Positions 8,701 through 16,490 of a stretch of 64,000 nucleotides of DNA are shown piece after piece; position 1 is the first letter of the stretch, and each line of letters starts with the position of its first letter. Source of the DNA: Akkermansiaceae bacterium (lineage in GTDB: Bacteria > Verrucomicrobiota > Verrucomicrobiia > Verrucomicrobiales > DEV007); NCBI GenBank assembly GCA_024233085.1, contig JACKQC010000016.1, forward strand, positions 73,348-137,347, read 5' to 3'. Both the position numbers and the translations under genes were made by a program. The notes under the pieces were generated by a model. It saw nothing but the letters and a program-made list of their open reading frames with translations. It made no database searches and had not been told where the DNA came from.

Positions 8701-9768
8701 TTCCATTTCTCGTTCGGGGCCGGCGTCTGGATGATGATCCTGCGCGACACCGAGGAGGGGCGGCGCACCCAGGGCGCGGCCGTGCCCTTGCCGGGCGATT
8801 TCGAGAGCGGCGCGCACCGGGCGCGCTTCAATCCCGTCGACGGCCAGCTCTACGTGACGGGCGCCGACGGCTGGGGAAACTACGCCATCACCGACGGCGA
8901 TTTCGTCCGGATTCGCTACACCGGCGGGGACATGCATCTGCCCGTCGGCTGGCACGCGCACCGCAACGGCATTCTGCTCGAGTTCGCCGAGCCGGTCGAC
9001 GCGGCTTCGCTGAAGGCGGAAAATTTTTTCGCCCAGACGTGGAACTACGAGTACGCCGACTGCTACGGCTCGCTGGAGTACTCGCTGAAGCGGCCCGAGG
9101 TCCCCGGGCACGACCCCGTCGCGGCGCGGTCAGTCCATGCCATCGGAGACGGGCGAAAGATCTTCATCGAAATGCCGGATCTGGTTCCCGCCATGCAAAT
9201 GCAGGTCCACGGCCGGTTGAAATCGACCGACGGCGCGGATTTCGCCGTCGATTTGTATCCCACCGTGTTGTGGCTGCGCGGCGATTTTTTGGAGTTTGAC
9301 GGTTACCAACCCGCCGATCCCGCGAAACCGGCGGAGCTGGCCCTGCGGATCAAATATCCTTTCCCCTTCACGCCCAAACACCCGCCCGGCAAGTCCGGCC
9401 GTAAACTCGCGGTGACCGCCATCGCCGGCCTGCAATACGACGTGAAGGAACTCCACGCCAAAACCGGCGAGGCCATCACCATCGAGTTTCGCAACCTCGA
9501 CACCATCCCGCACAATTTCGTGCTCGCCGCCGAGGGCGCGCTTCAGGCGATCGGAGACGCCTCCAACAGGATGCTCGCCAATCCGAAGGCCGCCGAAAAC
9601 CACTACGTCCCCGAGAGCGACGCCGTGTTGCACTACACGCCGATGCTGAACCACAACCGGCGCTACTCGCTGAACATCCAGGCGCCCGAGAAACCGGGCC
9701 GCTACCCCTACCTCTGCACCTACCCGGGGCACTGGGCCGTGATGAACGGCGTGCTCGTGGTGGAATGA
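5785..9768 (+). CDS. Giant secreted ThuA / beta-propeller / cupredoxin fusion protein
   Basis: The start at 5785 is preferred over 5680 because it places a signal peptide (LRFPKAALFAVCVPIFLWIGVAG) at the N-terminus, giving 1327 residues. Domains in order: a ThuA-like domain over about residues 45-330 (HLVFVSGDEEYR, VGLRTANHGFRFP, the HHGWHGHE loop); a jelly-roll-like region with NSYKDRRWNLMDSG; a six-bladed propeller of the membrane-bound dehydrogenase/PVC type (IPVPLHNDFGSV, HDLNGDGEIDFYENF); and a C-terminal cupredoxin with a complete type 1 copper set, His in TIPHNF and Cys, His and Met in YLCTYPGHWAVMNG. ThuA domains are linked to trehalose and keto-sugar metabolism; the propeller plus copper domain suggests electron transfer from a sugar-like substrate, which is inference. 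The methyltransferase gene follows 4 nt after the stop. Confidence 0.88.
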   Translation: MRPQDSRLRFPKAALFAVCVPIFLWIGVAGPARGQDARQWLTFDGYNPEGYGRHLVFVSGDEEYRSEEALTQMAKIMAVRHGFKCTVLFAQDPAKPGVVNPQVLDHIPGLEALRTADLMVIFTRFRALPDDQMAEIEAYLKSGRPVVGLRTANHGFRFPEDSKWHPWSWQYHGAETAWNEGFGGLVLGSWFFSHHGWHGHESTRGVVEKGAENHEILRGIEPGSVWGATDVYGVKEPIPGEEVEILLRGQVLAGMNPDDTPVGKGPYEKAPEGVTDKNDPMQALAWTKSYRLPGGRKGRVFTTTMGASVDLAAEGTRRLIANGIFWGLGLEIPPKTDVALVGDFQPSPFKTHPREYWEERQLKVGDLDLAEPAHEAGGALQGGVTLPYFDVKGGREGHGYEFAGHPANRHRLYNFYERQAEYYLDGHEVPEVLPSYPDLDGGTFGHWGQFHKNSYKDRRWNLMDSGRAVCGILRANGQTHTRAIAIRLTDDLSCAFDAETLRLTHVWRGGFVKYSPSRWGIGNGIEPDGRIVLETPPATGWSTDGRWPGTFPKGAARFTGYYRLDDRIVLRYRVGSFEIRDTLSAEDGPGGGTILTRSLKIDGGPADLSLRVPDAPGAETSREDDGSWVFVSRGKAGARRAVTAIDTESVESVIVVEAGDGISTTMNMANDSTGRFDLRTWIAGEGPAPGDAAIRGALRNAKPKSNPFRVAEGGAALYADKPIVLAGRRGENIPGTPFAFDRIPVPLHNDFGSVMLIGGHDFFSNGDAAVCTMFGDVWRVSGLDYDLENVTWTRVATGLNQALGLCIHDDEIHVIGRDRITRLHDLNGDGEIDFYENFCDDFPSSDGGHDFYTGLQRDGNGYFYFAAANSGVIRVAPDGSSAESIATGLRNTNGVGASPVGGMVTTSTNEGDWTPASAVFEVRDGDFYGRYFEKGGPPIAPAMCYLPRGLDNSSGGQVFCDSDDWGPLKGELFHFSFGAGVWMMILRDTEEGRRTQGAAVPLPGDFESGAHRARFNPVDGQLYVTGADGWGNYAITDGDFVRIRYTGGDMHLPVGWHAHRNGILLEFAEPVDAASLKAENFFAQTWNYEYADCYGSLEYSLKRPEVPGHDPVAARSVHAIGDGRKIFIEMPDLVPAMQMQVHGRLKSTDGADFAVDLYPTVLWLRGDFLEFDGYQPADPAKPAELALRIKYPFPFTPKHPPGKSGRKLAVTAIAGLQYDVKELHAKTGEAITIEFRNLDTIPHNFVLAAEGALQAIGDASNRMLANPKAAENHYVPESDAVLHYTPMLNHNRRYSLNIQAPEKPGRYPYLCTYPGHWAVMNGVLVVE

Positions 9769-9772
9769 GCCG

Positions 9773-10216
9773 ATGAAATCCAGAATGTCCGGCATCGCGC
9801 TCGTCTCGGCACAGGTTGCCTGCTGTATCGCGCTGATTTGGCTCGGTGGGCGAGGCGTGTGGGAAAACCGATGGCTGTGGCCCGGTGTGGTGGCCGGAGC
9901 GGCCGTCGGCGCGGCCGGCGTGTGGGCGATGCGCCTGTCGCGGGTCAAGGTCACTCCCGAACCCGGCGTGGGCGCCGAGCTCTGCGAGCGCGGCATATAC
10001 CGGCACATTCGCCATCCGATGTACGCGGGTCTCTTGCTCGCCTTCGCCATGTTCGCCCTCGGCGCCGGCGGCTGGCCGGCCTGGGTGGTGTGGGTCGGTC
10101 TGTTCGCCGTCCTGCTCGCGAAACTCCGCATCGAGGAACATCTCTGGTCCGCCCGCGGCCCGGCTTACCGTGAATACATGACCCGCACGAAGCGGCTGGC
10201 GCCGGGGATCTGGTGA
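9773..10216 (+). CDS. ICMT/PEMT-like membrane methyltransferase
   Basis: The 147-residue protein has three or four hydrophobic segments and the isoprenylcysteine methyltransferase-like signature: GIYRHIRHPMYAG at residues 74-86 and LRIEEHLWSARGPAYREYM at 118-136, in which RHP and EE bind S-adenosylmethionine in known relatives. Bacterial members methylate small lipids, isoprenoid-like acceptors or unknown substrates. It begins 4 nt after the ThuA fusion gene, so the two form an operon. The acceptor cannot be told from sequence. Confidence 0.85.
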   Translation: MKSRMSGIALVSAQVACCIALIWLGGRGVWENRWLWPGVVAGAAVGAAGVWAMRLSRVKVTPEPGVGAELCERGIYRHIRHPMYAGLLLAFAMFALGAGGWPAWVVWVGLFAVLLAKLRIEEHLWSARGPAYREYMTRTKRLAPGIW

Positions 10217-10262
10217 AGGGATGGACGGGATGCGGAACCTCCTTCCTCTCCGCGGCGGCCCT

Positions 10263-10877
10263 TCATCTCTTCTGAAAATACCGGGCGATCGCCGCCAGAA
10301 TTTCCTTCCGGCTGAGCTTGGCGGGAGCGCAGCGTCCCGCCCAGTCGCGGCCGGGATGCAGTTCGTCCCACAGCGGTCGTTTGCCGCCATACCGCCCCGC
10401 GCCCGGATCGTGGTTTCCGAAACCATCCACCGCCACGTTCCAGAGGGGTTGGAATTTCTCGATCACCAAGGCCTCACCGAGGGCGATCCAGACATCGTCC
10501 ACAATCAGTTTCCGATACAAGAAATCCTCGATTCTGAGCGACGAAACGGCGCGAATCGATGCCTCGTGCTCCTGCAGGCGTTTTGACAACGCCCTGGACC
10601 GGTCCGTGAAATTCAGTGCCGCGCCTTTCCGAGCGCCTTTCGGGATCGCCTTGCCGACATAGATTGGCGTTTTGGGCTCAGACCGGTTTTCGCGGGCCAG
10701 CGTTTGGTATGCCGGATAGTCACCCGCATAGTAGATCGCGTAAATGCCGGCGCCGCGAAACGCGGGCACGTTCGCCAGCGACGACGGCGGTCTTTCGAGA
10801 AGCGCTTCGACCACGCTCTCCCCCAGATTCCGCTTATCGAGTGGATTGAAGGGAGTTTCGTCGTCCATGTTGGGCAA
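10263..10877 (-). CDS. Type II restriction endonuclease, Eco29kI-like GIY-YIG family
   Basis: The 204-residue protein opens with FNPLDKRNLGESVVEALL and carries GIYAIYY (residues 44-50) and IYVGKA (72-77), the two strands of the GIY-YIG nuclease fold, followed by R100 and H104 in RLQEHEASIRA, a Glu in LGEALVIEKFQPLWN and an Asn in DGFGNHDPG, the order of catalytic residues in Eco29kI. Known members cleave CCGCGG as homodimers; that the same site is used here is inferred from the family. Its start overlaps the end of the methyltransferase gene by 44 bp, so the methyltransferase is translated first. Length and motifs suggest an intact enzyme. Confidence 0.9.
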   Translation of the reverse strand: MPNMDDETPFNPLDKRNLGESVVEALLERPPSSLANVPAFRGAGIYAIYYAGDYPAYQTLARENRSEPKTPIYVGKAIPKGARKGAALNFTDRSRALSKRLQEHEASIRAVSSLRIEDFLYRKLIVDDVWIALGEALVIEKFQPLWNVAVDGFGNHDPGAGRYGGKRPLWDELHPGRDWAGRCAPAKLSRKEILAAIARYFQKR

Positions 10878-12003
10878 GGTGCCGGGCGACCGATCGAGCC
10901 ACCTCGGCGGCGAGGTTCACGGGCACCGCGTTTCCGAGCTGCCGCATCGCCTCGCTCCAAGAGCCCGTGAATTGCCAATCGTCCGGAAAAGTCTGGATGC
11001 GCGCCGATTCTCGGACGGAAAAATAGCGCACCGAACCGTTCGAGTGACGCAGCATGTTTTCCCCCCCGGGCACTCCGTGGTCGCCCGCCTTCAAAGCCTT
11101 GGCCGGCTCGTCCAGCGGACTGCCCGTGTGCCCCGGATAGGCCCGCGCGCCCGGTTGAAAGAAATGGCAGGTGTCGCGATTTGTCCGGCTCGGATTTCCC
11201 AAGCCGCGAATCGCGTCGCGAACCGTCCGCCATCGCCCGATCCGCGAATCGTCGAACAGCAGGCCGTTGCGAAGCTCCTCCACCCGCTTCGCCAGCTTTT
11301 CGGGAACACGCGCCGGTTTCCGCATCCCGTGCTCCTCCCAGTAATCTCCGGTCACGTATTGCGCGATCAGCAGCTGATCGTGGCGCGTCCGCTCCGGCGG
11401 AAAGCACCAGCCCGCGTCAATATCCGAGCGGAAACCGACGAAAAACACGCGGTGCCGGCGTTGAGGCACTCCAAAATTCGCCGCGTCCGCTTCGTGGATC
11501 GACACCTGATACCGAAGCGACGCCCCCGCCGCGGTCGAAGTGTGGTGTTTCTGCAGGCGCGCCAGATTTGTGTCCCAGGAGACGTTTTGCGAAACCGGGA
11601 AATCCGGGTAGGTCAATTGCAGCCGGATGTATTCCACGTAGTTTTTGAAAGCCGGGCGCATCAGGCCCCGCACATTCTCGAAGAGGAACGCTTTCGGTCG
11701 CAGCGTCCGCACCACCGACACCGCCGCCGGAAACATGTCGCGGTGGTCGTCATAGCCCCGCGCCTTCCCCCCCATCGAAAACGGCTGACAAGGCGGCCCA
11801 CCCGCCACCACGTCGATCTTGTCGTAGTCCGAAAAGCACACCGTGTTGAGGTCGCCCTCCACCACGTTCCACGCCGGGCGGTTCGCCCGCAGCGTCGCGC
11901 AAGCGTCCCGGTTCCACTCCACGAGAGCCACCGTTTCGAAGCCCGCCGCCTCAAGGCCCAGGGCCAGGCCTCCCGCTCCGGAAAACAGTTCAACTGAACG
12001 CAT
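10834..12003 (-). CDS. C5-cytosine DNA methyltransferase of the restriction-modification cassette
   Basis: The 389-residue enzyme has the ordered m5C methyltransferase motifs: I FSGAGGLALG (7-16), IV GGPPCQPFS with catalytic C72, VI ENVRG (109-113), VIII QRRHRVFFVGFR, and IX/X near the C-terminus (RESARIQTFPDDW, QLGNAVPVNLAA). It protects host DNA from the overlapping nuclease by methylating cytosine in the shared target; CCGCGG is inferred from the partner. It reads away from vsr across a 156-bp intergenic region that must hold both promoters. Confidence 0.95.
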   Translation of the reverse strand: MRSVELFSGAGGLALGLEAAGFETVALVEWNRDACATLRANRPAWNVVEGDLNTVCFSDYDKIDVVAGGPPCQPFSMGGKARGYDDHRDMFPAAVSVVRTLRPKAFLFENVRGLMRPAFKNYVEYIRLQLTYPDFPVSQNVSWDTNLARLQKHHTSTAAGASLRYQVSIHEADAANFGVPQRRHRVFFVGFRSDIDAGWCFPPERTRHDQLLIAQYVTGDYWEEHGMRKPARVPEKLAKRVEELRNGLLFDDSRIGRWRTVRDAIRGLGNPSRTNRDTCHFFQPGARAYPGHTGSPLDEPAKALKAGDHGVPGGENMLRHSNGSVRYFSVRESARIQTFPDDWQFTGSWSEAMRQLGNAVPVNLAAEVARSVARHLAQHGRRNSLQSTR

Positions 12004-12035
12004 GATCGATTTTATTTCGGAATTCCAAATTTGTC

Positions 12036-12055
12036 GAACGATCCCGCGATTGTTC
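12036..12055. promoter_or_regulatory. Imperfect inverted repeat in the R-M/vsr divergent promoter region
   Basis: GAACGAT and ATTGTTC face each other across 6 nt, with one mismatch between the arms. The site lies 33 bp before the methyltransferase start within the AT-rich region shared by the divergent genes. Methyltransferase genes of this type are often autoregulated, so it is a candidate operator; the evidence is only positional. Confidence 0.3.
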
Positions 12056-12159
12056 CGATTTTTGGCGAAAAATCAACCCCGCGCCCGTTCGAAATCTTGT
12101 CCCCGGACCGTTCTGGAAAAAGATCTTTCAATCCCTCCAAAGTACCCGGTATTTCTCCC

Positions 12160-12600
12160 ATGGCGGACAATTGGACCCCCGAAAAGCGCTCCGAGGTGAT
12201 GGGGCGCGTCCGATCAAGGGGCAACAAAAGCACCGAAGTCGCCATGGCCCGCCTCTTGCGCCAGTTTGGCCTCGCCGGTTGGCGGCGTCATTTGGACCTG
12301 CCTGGCCGGCCCGACTTTGCTTATCGCCGCGAAAAGATCGCCATTTTCGTCGACGGCTGCTTTTGGCATGGCTGTCCGAAATGCTATCGGCGCCCCAAGT
12401 CCAACCAGAAATTCTGGGACCGGAAAGTCCTCCAAAACCAAGCCAGAGACCGCAGGGTGAACCGCCTGCTCCGGGCGAAAGGTTGGAAAGTCGTCCGCGT
12501 CTGGGAACACCAGCTTGAAGCCCGGGAGCGCGTCGCCAAGCGCCTGCAACGGCATCTCGACGAAGCCCGGGCCCGGACGAACCGCGGACAAAGCCGTTGA
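12160..12600 (+). CDS. vsr: Very short patch repair endonuclease
   Basis: This 146-residue protein matches Vsr throughout: TPEKRSEVMGRVRSRGNKSTE, LPGRPDFAYRREKIAIFVDG with the catalytic Asp at 52, CFWHGCPKC (67-75) holding the active-site His and zinc ligands, and WKVVRVWEHQL. Vsr nicks next to T:G mismatches produced by deamination of 5-methylcytosine, so it protects the sites modified by the neighbouring methyltransferase. The ATG at 12160 gives the typical MAD start; 43 extra codons upstream have no family counterpart. It is divergent from the methyltransferase. Confidence 0.95.
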   Translation: MADNWTPEKRSEVMGRVRSRGNKSTEVAMARLLRQFGLAGWRRHLDLPGRPDFAYRREKIAIFVDGCFWHGCPKCYRRPKSNQKFWDRKVLQNQARDRRVNRLLRAKGWKVVRVWEHQLEARERVAKRLQRHLDEARARTNRGQSR

Positions 12601-12660
12601 CGGGGGAATGGCATCGCCCGCAACCCGCATGGAATGGGGCGAGAAAGGCATTTCCGGGAC

Positions 12661-12697
12661 GGAAACGGGGTTCTCGACGATTTGGTTGCCCGTTTCC
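12661..12697. terminator. Hairpin downstream of vsr
   Basis: GGAAACGGG at 12661-12669 and CCCGTTTCC at 12689-12697 are perfect 9-bp inverted arms with a 19-nt loop. No T-tract follows, so termination is only a guess. The rest of the 215-bp gap to the next gene holds nothing else recognisable. Confidence 0.35.
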
Positions 12698-12815
12698 AGC
12701 ACGGAAACGACGGGGATTTCCGGCAAGAAACAGGAATGCCGGGCGGCGCCCCGGTGGGAAAAATCCGAGACGATTTTCATTGTGCCGGCTCATGAAATTT
12801 GGATAATCATCCGGC

Positions 12816-13769
12816 ATGAGCCCGACCGAAATCGCCCCCGAATCCCCGACCGCTTCCCCCGCGGGAGGGAGCCATCGCCAAAAAAATCCCGGCCTTGTCG
12901 TTTACCTCTGCGGCCTGGGAACGGTGGGCCTGACCTTGTTCCTTGTCGGATTGCTGAACGACACGGATTTCAACATCATGGGATGGTACTGGTTCTTTGT
13001 CGTCCCGATCGGCGCCATGATCGTGGGGGCGGTCGCGGGCCTTGGGTATGCGCTGGGGTCCCGGCTGATGGATGTGAAGATTCGAGGCGGCTTTCTGCTC
13101 GTCGTTTTTCTCACTGCGGGGCTCAACTGGGTCGCCTCCCACTACGTGACCTATCGGCACCTGTCGGAACAACTGGAGGAGACGAGCCGGGAGTCGTTCA
13201 CCTTCGGCGCCTACATGCGGGCCGTTTCGGAGAATTTCGCCTTCAAAGACCGCTCGGGAAAAGTGGGCAAACCGCTTGGGAAGGTCGGTTACCTGTTCAC
13301 CATCCTGGAAATGGGCGGTTTCTCGATCGGAACCCTGATTCCGGTTCTGTTGCTCGGGCTGCGGCCCTACTGCCACCAATGCGGTCGATACCTGAAAAAA
13401 ACGGCCACGCGGATCGTCGGTTCCGAAATGGATCTTCGCGATCTCAAGAAACTGAAAAAGGCGGAGAAGATCGAAAGAATCGAATCGTCCGCCCGCGAGG
13501 TCATCGAAAAAGGGCGGGCCTTGTTCGAGGAAATGACGGCGACACCGGGTTACCCGGAGGTTTTGGAGCGATTGACGGCGCTCCCCGAGGAAGCGAACAA
13601 GAAGGCCCTGGCGGCCGTCCACTTTCACCTTTGGAAATGCCCGGATTGCGAGGGTCACGTCGTCAAGTCGACCCTGACGAACGTTACGCTGAACGGCCAG
13701 CCGAACCAGGCGGAGCTGGCGGTTTTGGATCGAACGAACGCCCCGGAGCCTGTTGTCTCCGAATCCTGA
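12816..13769 (+). CDS. Membrane protein of unknown function with two CxxC knuckles
   Basis: I do not recognise the family. The 317 residues contain hydrophobic segments at about 26-47, 56-80, 91-110 and 165-182. After the last comes CHQC at 186-189, a Lys/Glu-rich probable coiled coil at about 205-245, and CPDC at 275-278. The two CxxC pairs could join to form one zinc ribbon on the cytoplasmic side. The gene stands alone; its TGA stop overlaps the first bases of repeat copy B. It is convergent with the DUF3604 gene. Confidence 0.8.
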   Translation: MSPTEIAPESPTASPAGGSHRQKNPGLVVYLCGLGTVGLTLFLVGLLNDTDFNIMGWYWFFVVPIGAMIVGAVAGLGYALGSRLMDVKIRGGFLLVVFLTAGLNWVASHYVTYRHLSEQLEETSRESFTFGAYMRAVSENFAFKDRSGKVGKPLGKVGYLFTILEMGGFSIGTLIPVLLLGLRPYCHQCGRYLKKTATRIVGSEMDLRDLKKLKKAEKIERIESSAREVIEKGRALFEEMTATPGYPEVLERLTALPEEANKKALAAVHFHLWKCPDCEGHVVKSTLTNVTLNGQPNQAELAVLDRTNAPEPVVSES

Positions 13770-13810
13770 CCCAACAGGGTTGAGTCACCGACCCAACCCT
13801 GTTGGGTCGG
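13768..13810. repeat. Dispersed intergenic palindrome, copy B
   Basis: GACCCAACAGGGTT and AACCCTGTTGGGTC are perfect inverted arms around the spacer GAGTCACCGACCC. All 43 bases are the same as in copy G at 57414. It begins within the stop codon of the upstream gene and lies between two convergent genes 54 bp apart. A transcriptional role for both strands is possible, but no T-tract is present. Confidence 0.93.
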
Positions 13811-13823
13811 CAATGCTTTTTGG

Positions 13824-16445
13824 TCAGTTGCCGGTGTAGGTCACCCAGACCGGCGAGGACCAGGCCATGTTTCCGTCCTCCTGCTCGACACGAATGTAAT
13901 ATCGGTTTTCGCCTTTCTCGGGAGACTCGTCGGTGAAGGTTTTCTCCAGGACTGTGCCGTCGCCGGGGAATACCCGGTAATCGTTCTCGTTGCGAATCAG
14001 CGTGACGCGCTTGATGGGCGCGGTGCCGTCGACGCGGATCGCGACCGCCGGCTTTTCGGCGGTGTCGAAGATGGAGCCGAGCAGGCGTCCGTTGCAGGTG
14101 AACTCGAGGTAGATCTTGTCCGTGGCCGCCATGGAGCGCCGGGCGTTGAAGGCCTCGATGATGGACTCGCGGGTGTAGTCGCCTTTCACATAGACGCCGC
14201 CGTAGGAAACATGCTGGGAAATGTGGTCGGAACTCGCGAAGACGCCGAGCTTGTGGCCGAGGGCGAGCGCGTTCTGGTAAACGCCGGCGTTGTGCTTGCC
14301 GAAATCCGAAATCACCGAGGGCGGATCGGGCGATTGCGCGCCGCTGTCGGCGGTGTATTTCTCGTTGGGACGAAGGCCCGCGGTCGGCTGCGGGGCGCCG
14401 AGGCCCTCGTAGCTGACGCGGGCGCCCTGGTAGATTTCGACGAGGTTTTCGTTCGTGTTGTCAATGCCATCCTCGCCGTAGGCGCCCCAATCGGTGCCCA
14501 TGCCGGTGGCGCCGGTGTGGCTGACGATGCCGACCACCTTGCCGGAGGCCTGGAGGACCCGCCACAACTCTTTCGGGCTGACTTCGTCGAGTCCGGCGGG
14601 CAGCGGATAGAGCTTTTGCCAGGGGGAGTTGCGGTAGTTGACGCGTTTGATGTAAACGATGGGGCCGCCGCGCTCGGCGAAGACGACGTTGCGGTGCCCC
14701 CACGGCCAGCGCTGCTCGCGCTCGTAGGTGTACATGGCGTGAAACTGGCCGGGGGCGTAAAACACGTCGGCCATGCGCTGGTTGTGCCACCATTCGTAGG
14801 GGTCGTAAATTTTCACGATGTCGGTGTGGTCCGAGGTGCCGAGGAAATCGAGCTTCGCCATGTCCCAGGCGTACCGGAAGTTCTCGTTGATGCAGCCGTC
14901 GAAACCGGTGCGGCAGTTGGAGACGTCGGTGTGCCGATGCACGTCACCCCAGTAGAGCCCGTATTTCACGCCGTCGTGGGTCCAGAAATGGCGGTCGTCG
15001 GCGGGCCGCTCCGGCGTGTTCTGCGAGGGGGAAAAGGGCTCGTCGCCGATCGGTTTCGACTCGGCCTTGGGCAGGTTTTCGCCCGCGGCGGCGGTGTCCA
15101 GTCGCGCCAGGTGGACGCCGGCGTGAAGCGAGGTCTTGTTCGTGCGCTCGTCGGAGGGCCAGACGATGCCGAGCCCGCCGTCGGGTCCGGCCGGGGCGAA
15201 GAACGCGCGGCGATCCTGCCCGAAATGGCTCGGTGACAGCCGCGCGGGAGCGCTCCAGGAACCCGTCTCGGCCTCGTGCCGGGTCACGGCGATTTCCCAG
15301 AAAAGGCGGTCGTAGTATCGGTAGGCAATCCACGGGTTCCCCGAGGCGTCGAGGCCGATGGTGGGGAGATTCACGGAGGCGACGGCGTTCCTCGGACGTC
15401 CGGCGGCGCCGAGCGGAATCTCGGTGAAGGCGTCGCTCCCGATGTCGTAGCGGCCGAAGAGGATCTCCTTCTGCGCGTTGAGGCCCTTGTCGTTGTCGTG
15501 GCCGCGGACGTCGAGTCCCCAGCGCGGGCGTCCGCGCTCGGCGGCGATCCAGAGGGATTTCCCGTCGGCCGAAGCCGCGATGGCGGCGCGCGCCTCGTAG
15601 CGCGGCGTGTGGGCGATCGGTTTCGTTTCGACGGCGCCGTCGAGGCCGACCCGGGCGAGATAAAGATTGAATTCGTTGCCGCGCGAGCTGTCATACACGA
15701 TCCAGGCCCCGTCCGCGGCGTCAAAGGCGACGCGGGGCTCCCAATCGCCGCCTTTCTCGGTGGTCACGGCGATTTCTTTCGACCATTCGCCGGCTTTCGG
15801 GTCGAAATACCGCGTGAAAATGTCGCCCTCCCCGGCGCGCATCGACTGCCACACGACCCAGACGCGACCGGCGGCGTCGGTGCCGGCGTCGGCGAACGTG
15901 TCCGAGCCGGAGGACCGCGACAGGATCGTCGCCTCGCCGGGTTTACCATCGGACAGGGACCGGGCGTGGAGGTTCACGACATTGTCGTCACCCGTCTGTC
16001 CCCAGAAGCACCAGACGGCGCCCGCGCCATCGACGGCGACAGCCGGTTGGTGAATCACGCCCGGCTCGCTGATCGAAGTGCCGGGGTCGATCGTTCCGTC
16101 GGCGAACTTCCCGAGGCGCAGGACATCCGCCTCGGAGGTGTCGGCGCTCCCGGAATGCTCGATGTAACCAAGCCAGATCGCGCCATCCGGCCCTTCGCAG
16201 ATGTCGGGGAAATCGATCTGTTTGCCGTCGGCCTTGAGCGAGGCGACTTCGCCGAGCAGGGCGGCGTCGGCGATTTCGACGGGCGGCTGGCCCTTGCGGG
16301 CCTTCGCTTTTTTCGCGGCGTCGGCCTGCTTCGTGGCTTTGGCCTTTTGGGGAGCGGCGGGGTTGCCGTTTTTCTGGTTTTGCTGGGCGACAACGGCGCC
16401 GGCGACGAGAGCGACCGCGAGCAGGGGGGCGAGGAGGCGTTTCAT
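13824..16445 (-). CDS. Secreted DUF3604 protein with PHP-like metal site
   Basis: The 873-residue protein has a signal peptide (LLAPLLAVALVAGAVVA) and a Lys/Ala-rich linker. A beta-propeller-like region follows (residues about 60-470, repeated W-V-V-W and DxxG strands). The C-terminal 370 residues are the DUF3604 domain, beginning YGLYWGDVHRHTDVS and continuing with FLGTSDHTDI and VSHTGATGMG, whose His and Asp residues resemble a PHP-type metal centre. The biochemical activity of DUF3604 is not established. It is convergent with the CxxC membrane protein. Confidence 0.9.
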   Translation of the reverse strand: MKRLLAPLLAVALVAGAVVAQQNQKNGNPAAPQKAKATKQADAAKKAKARKGQPPVEIADAALLGEVASLKADGKQIDFPDICEGPDGAIWLGYIEHSGSADTSEADVLRLGKFADGTIDPGTSISEPGVIHQPAVAVDGAGAVWCFWGQTGDDNVVNLHARSLSDGKPGEATILSRSSGSDTFADAGTDAAGRVWVVWQSMRAGEGDIFTRYFDPKAGEWSKEIAVTTEKGGDWEPRVAFDAADGAWIVYDSSRGNEFNLYLARVGLDGAVETKPIAHTPRYEARAAIAASADGKSLWIAAERGRPRWGLDVRGHDNDKGLNAQKEILFGRYDIGSDAFTEIPLGAAGRPRNAVASVNLPTIGLDASGNPWIAYRYYDRLFWEIAVTRHEAETGSWSAPARLSPSHFGQDRRAFFAPAGPDGGLGIVWPSDERTNKTSLHAGVHLARLDTAAAGENLPKAESKPIGDEPFSPSQNTPERPADDRHFWTHDGVKYGLYWGDVHRHTDVSNCRTGFDGCINENFRYAWDMAKLDFLGTSDHTDIVKIYDPYEWWHNQRMADVFYAPGQFHAMYTYEREQRWPWGHRNVVFAERGGPIVYIKRVNYRNSPWQKLYPLPAGLDEVSPKELWRVLQASGKVVGIVSHTGATGMGTDWGAYGEDGIDNTNENLVEIYQGARVSYEGLGAPQPTAGLRPNEKYTADSGAQSPDPPSVISDFGKHNAGVYQNALALGHKLGVFASSDHISQHVSYGGVYVKGDYTRESIIEAFNARRSMAATDKIYLEFTCNGRLLGSIFDTAEKPAVAIRVDGTAPIKRVTLIRNENDYRVFPGDGTVLEKTFTDESPEKGENRYYIRVEQEDGNMAWSSPVWVTYTGN

Positions 16446-16490
16446 GACGCGCTTTTTTGGCCCGCCGACCGGGTCCGGTCAAGCCCGCGC

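Noticed and set aside
5770..9111. A 1113-codon open frame antisense to the ThuA fusion gene
   Set aside because: Same reason: high-GC shadow with low-complexity composition and no recognisable domain.
13768..13810. The palindromic repeats as a CRISPR array
   Set aside because: The units are isolated at eight separate places with no spacer array, and no cas gene is in the window.
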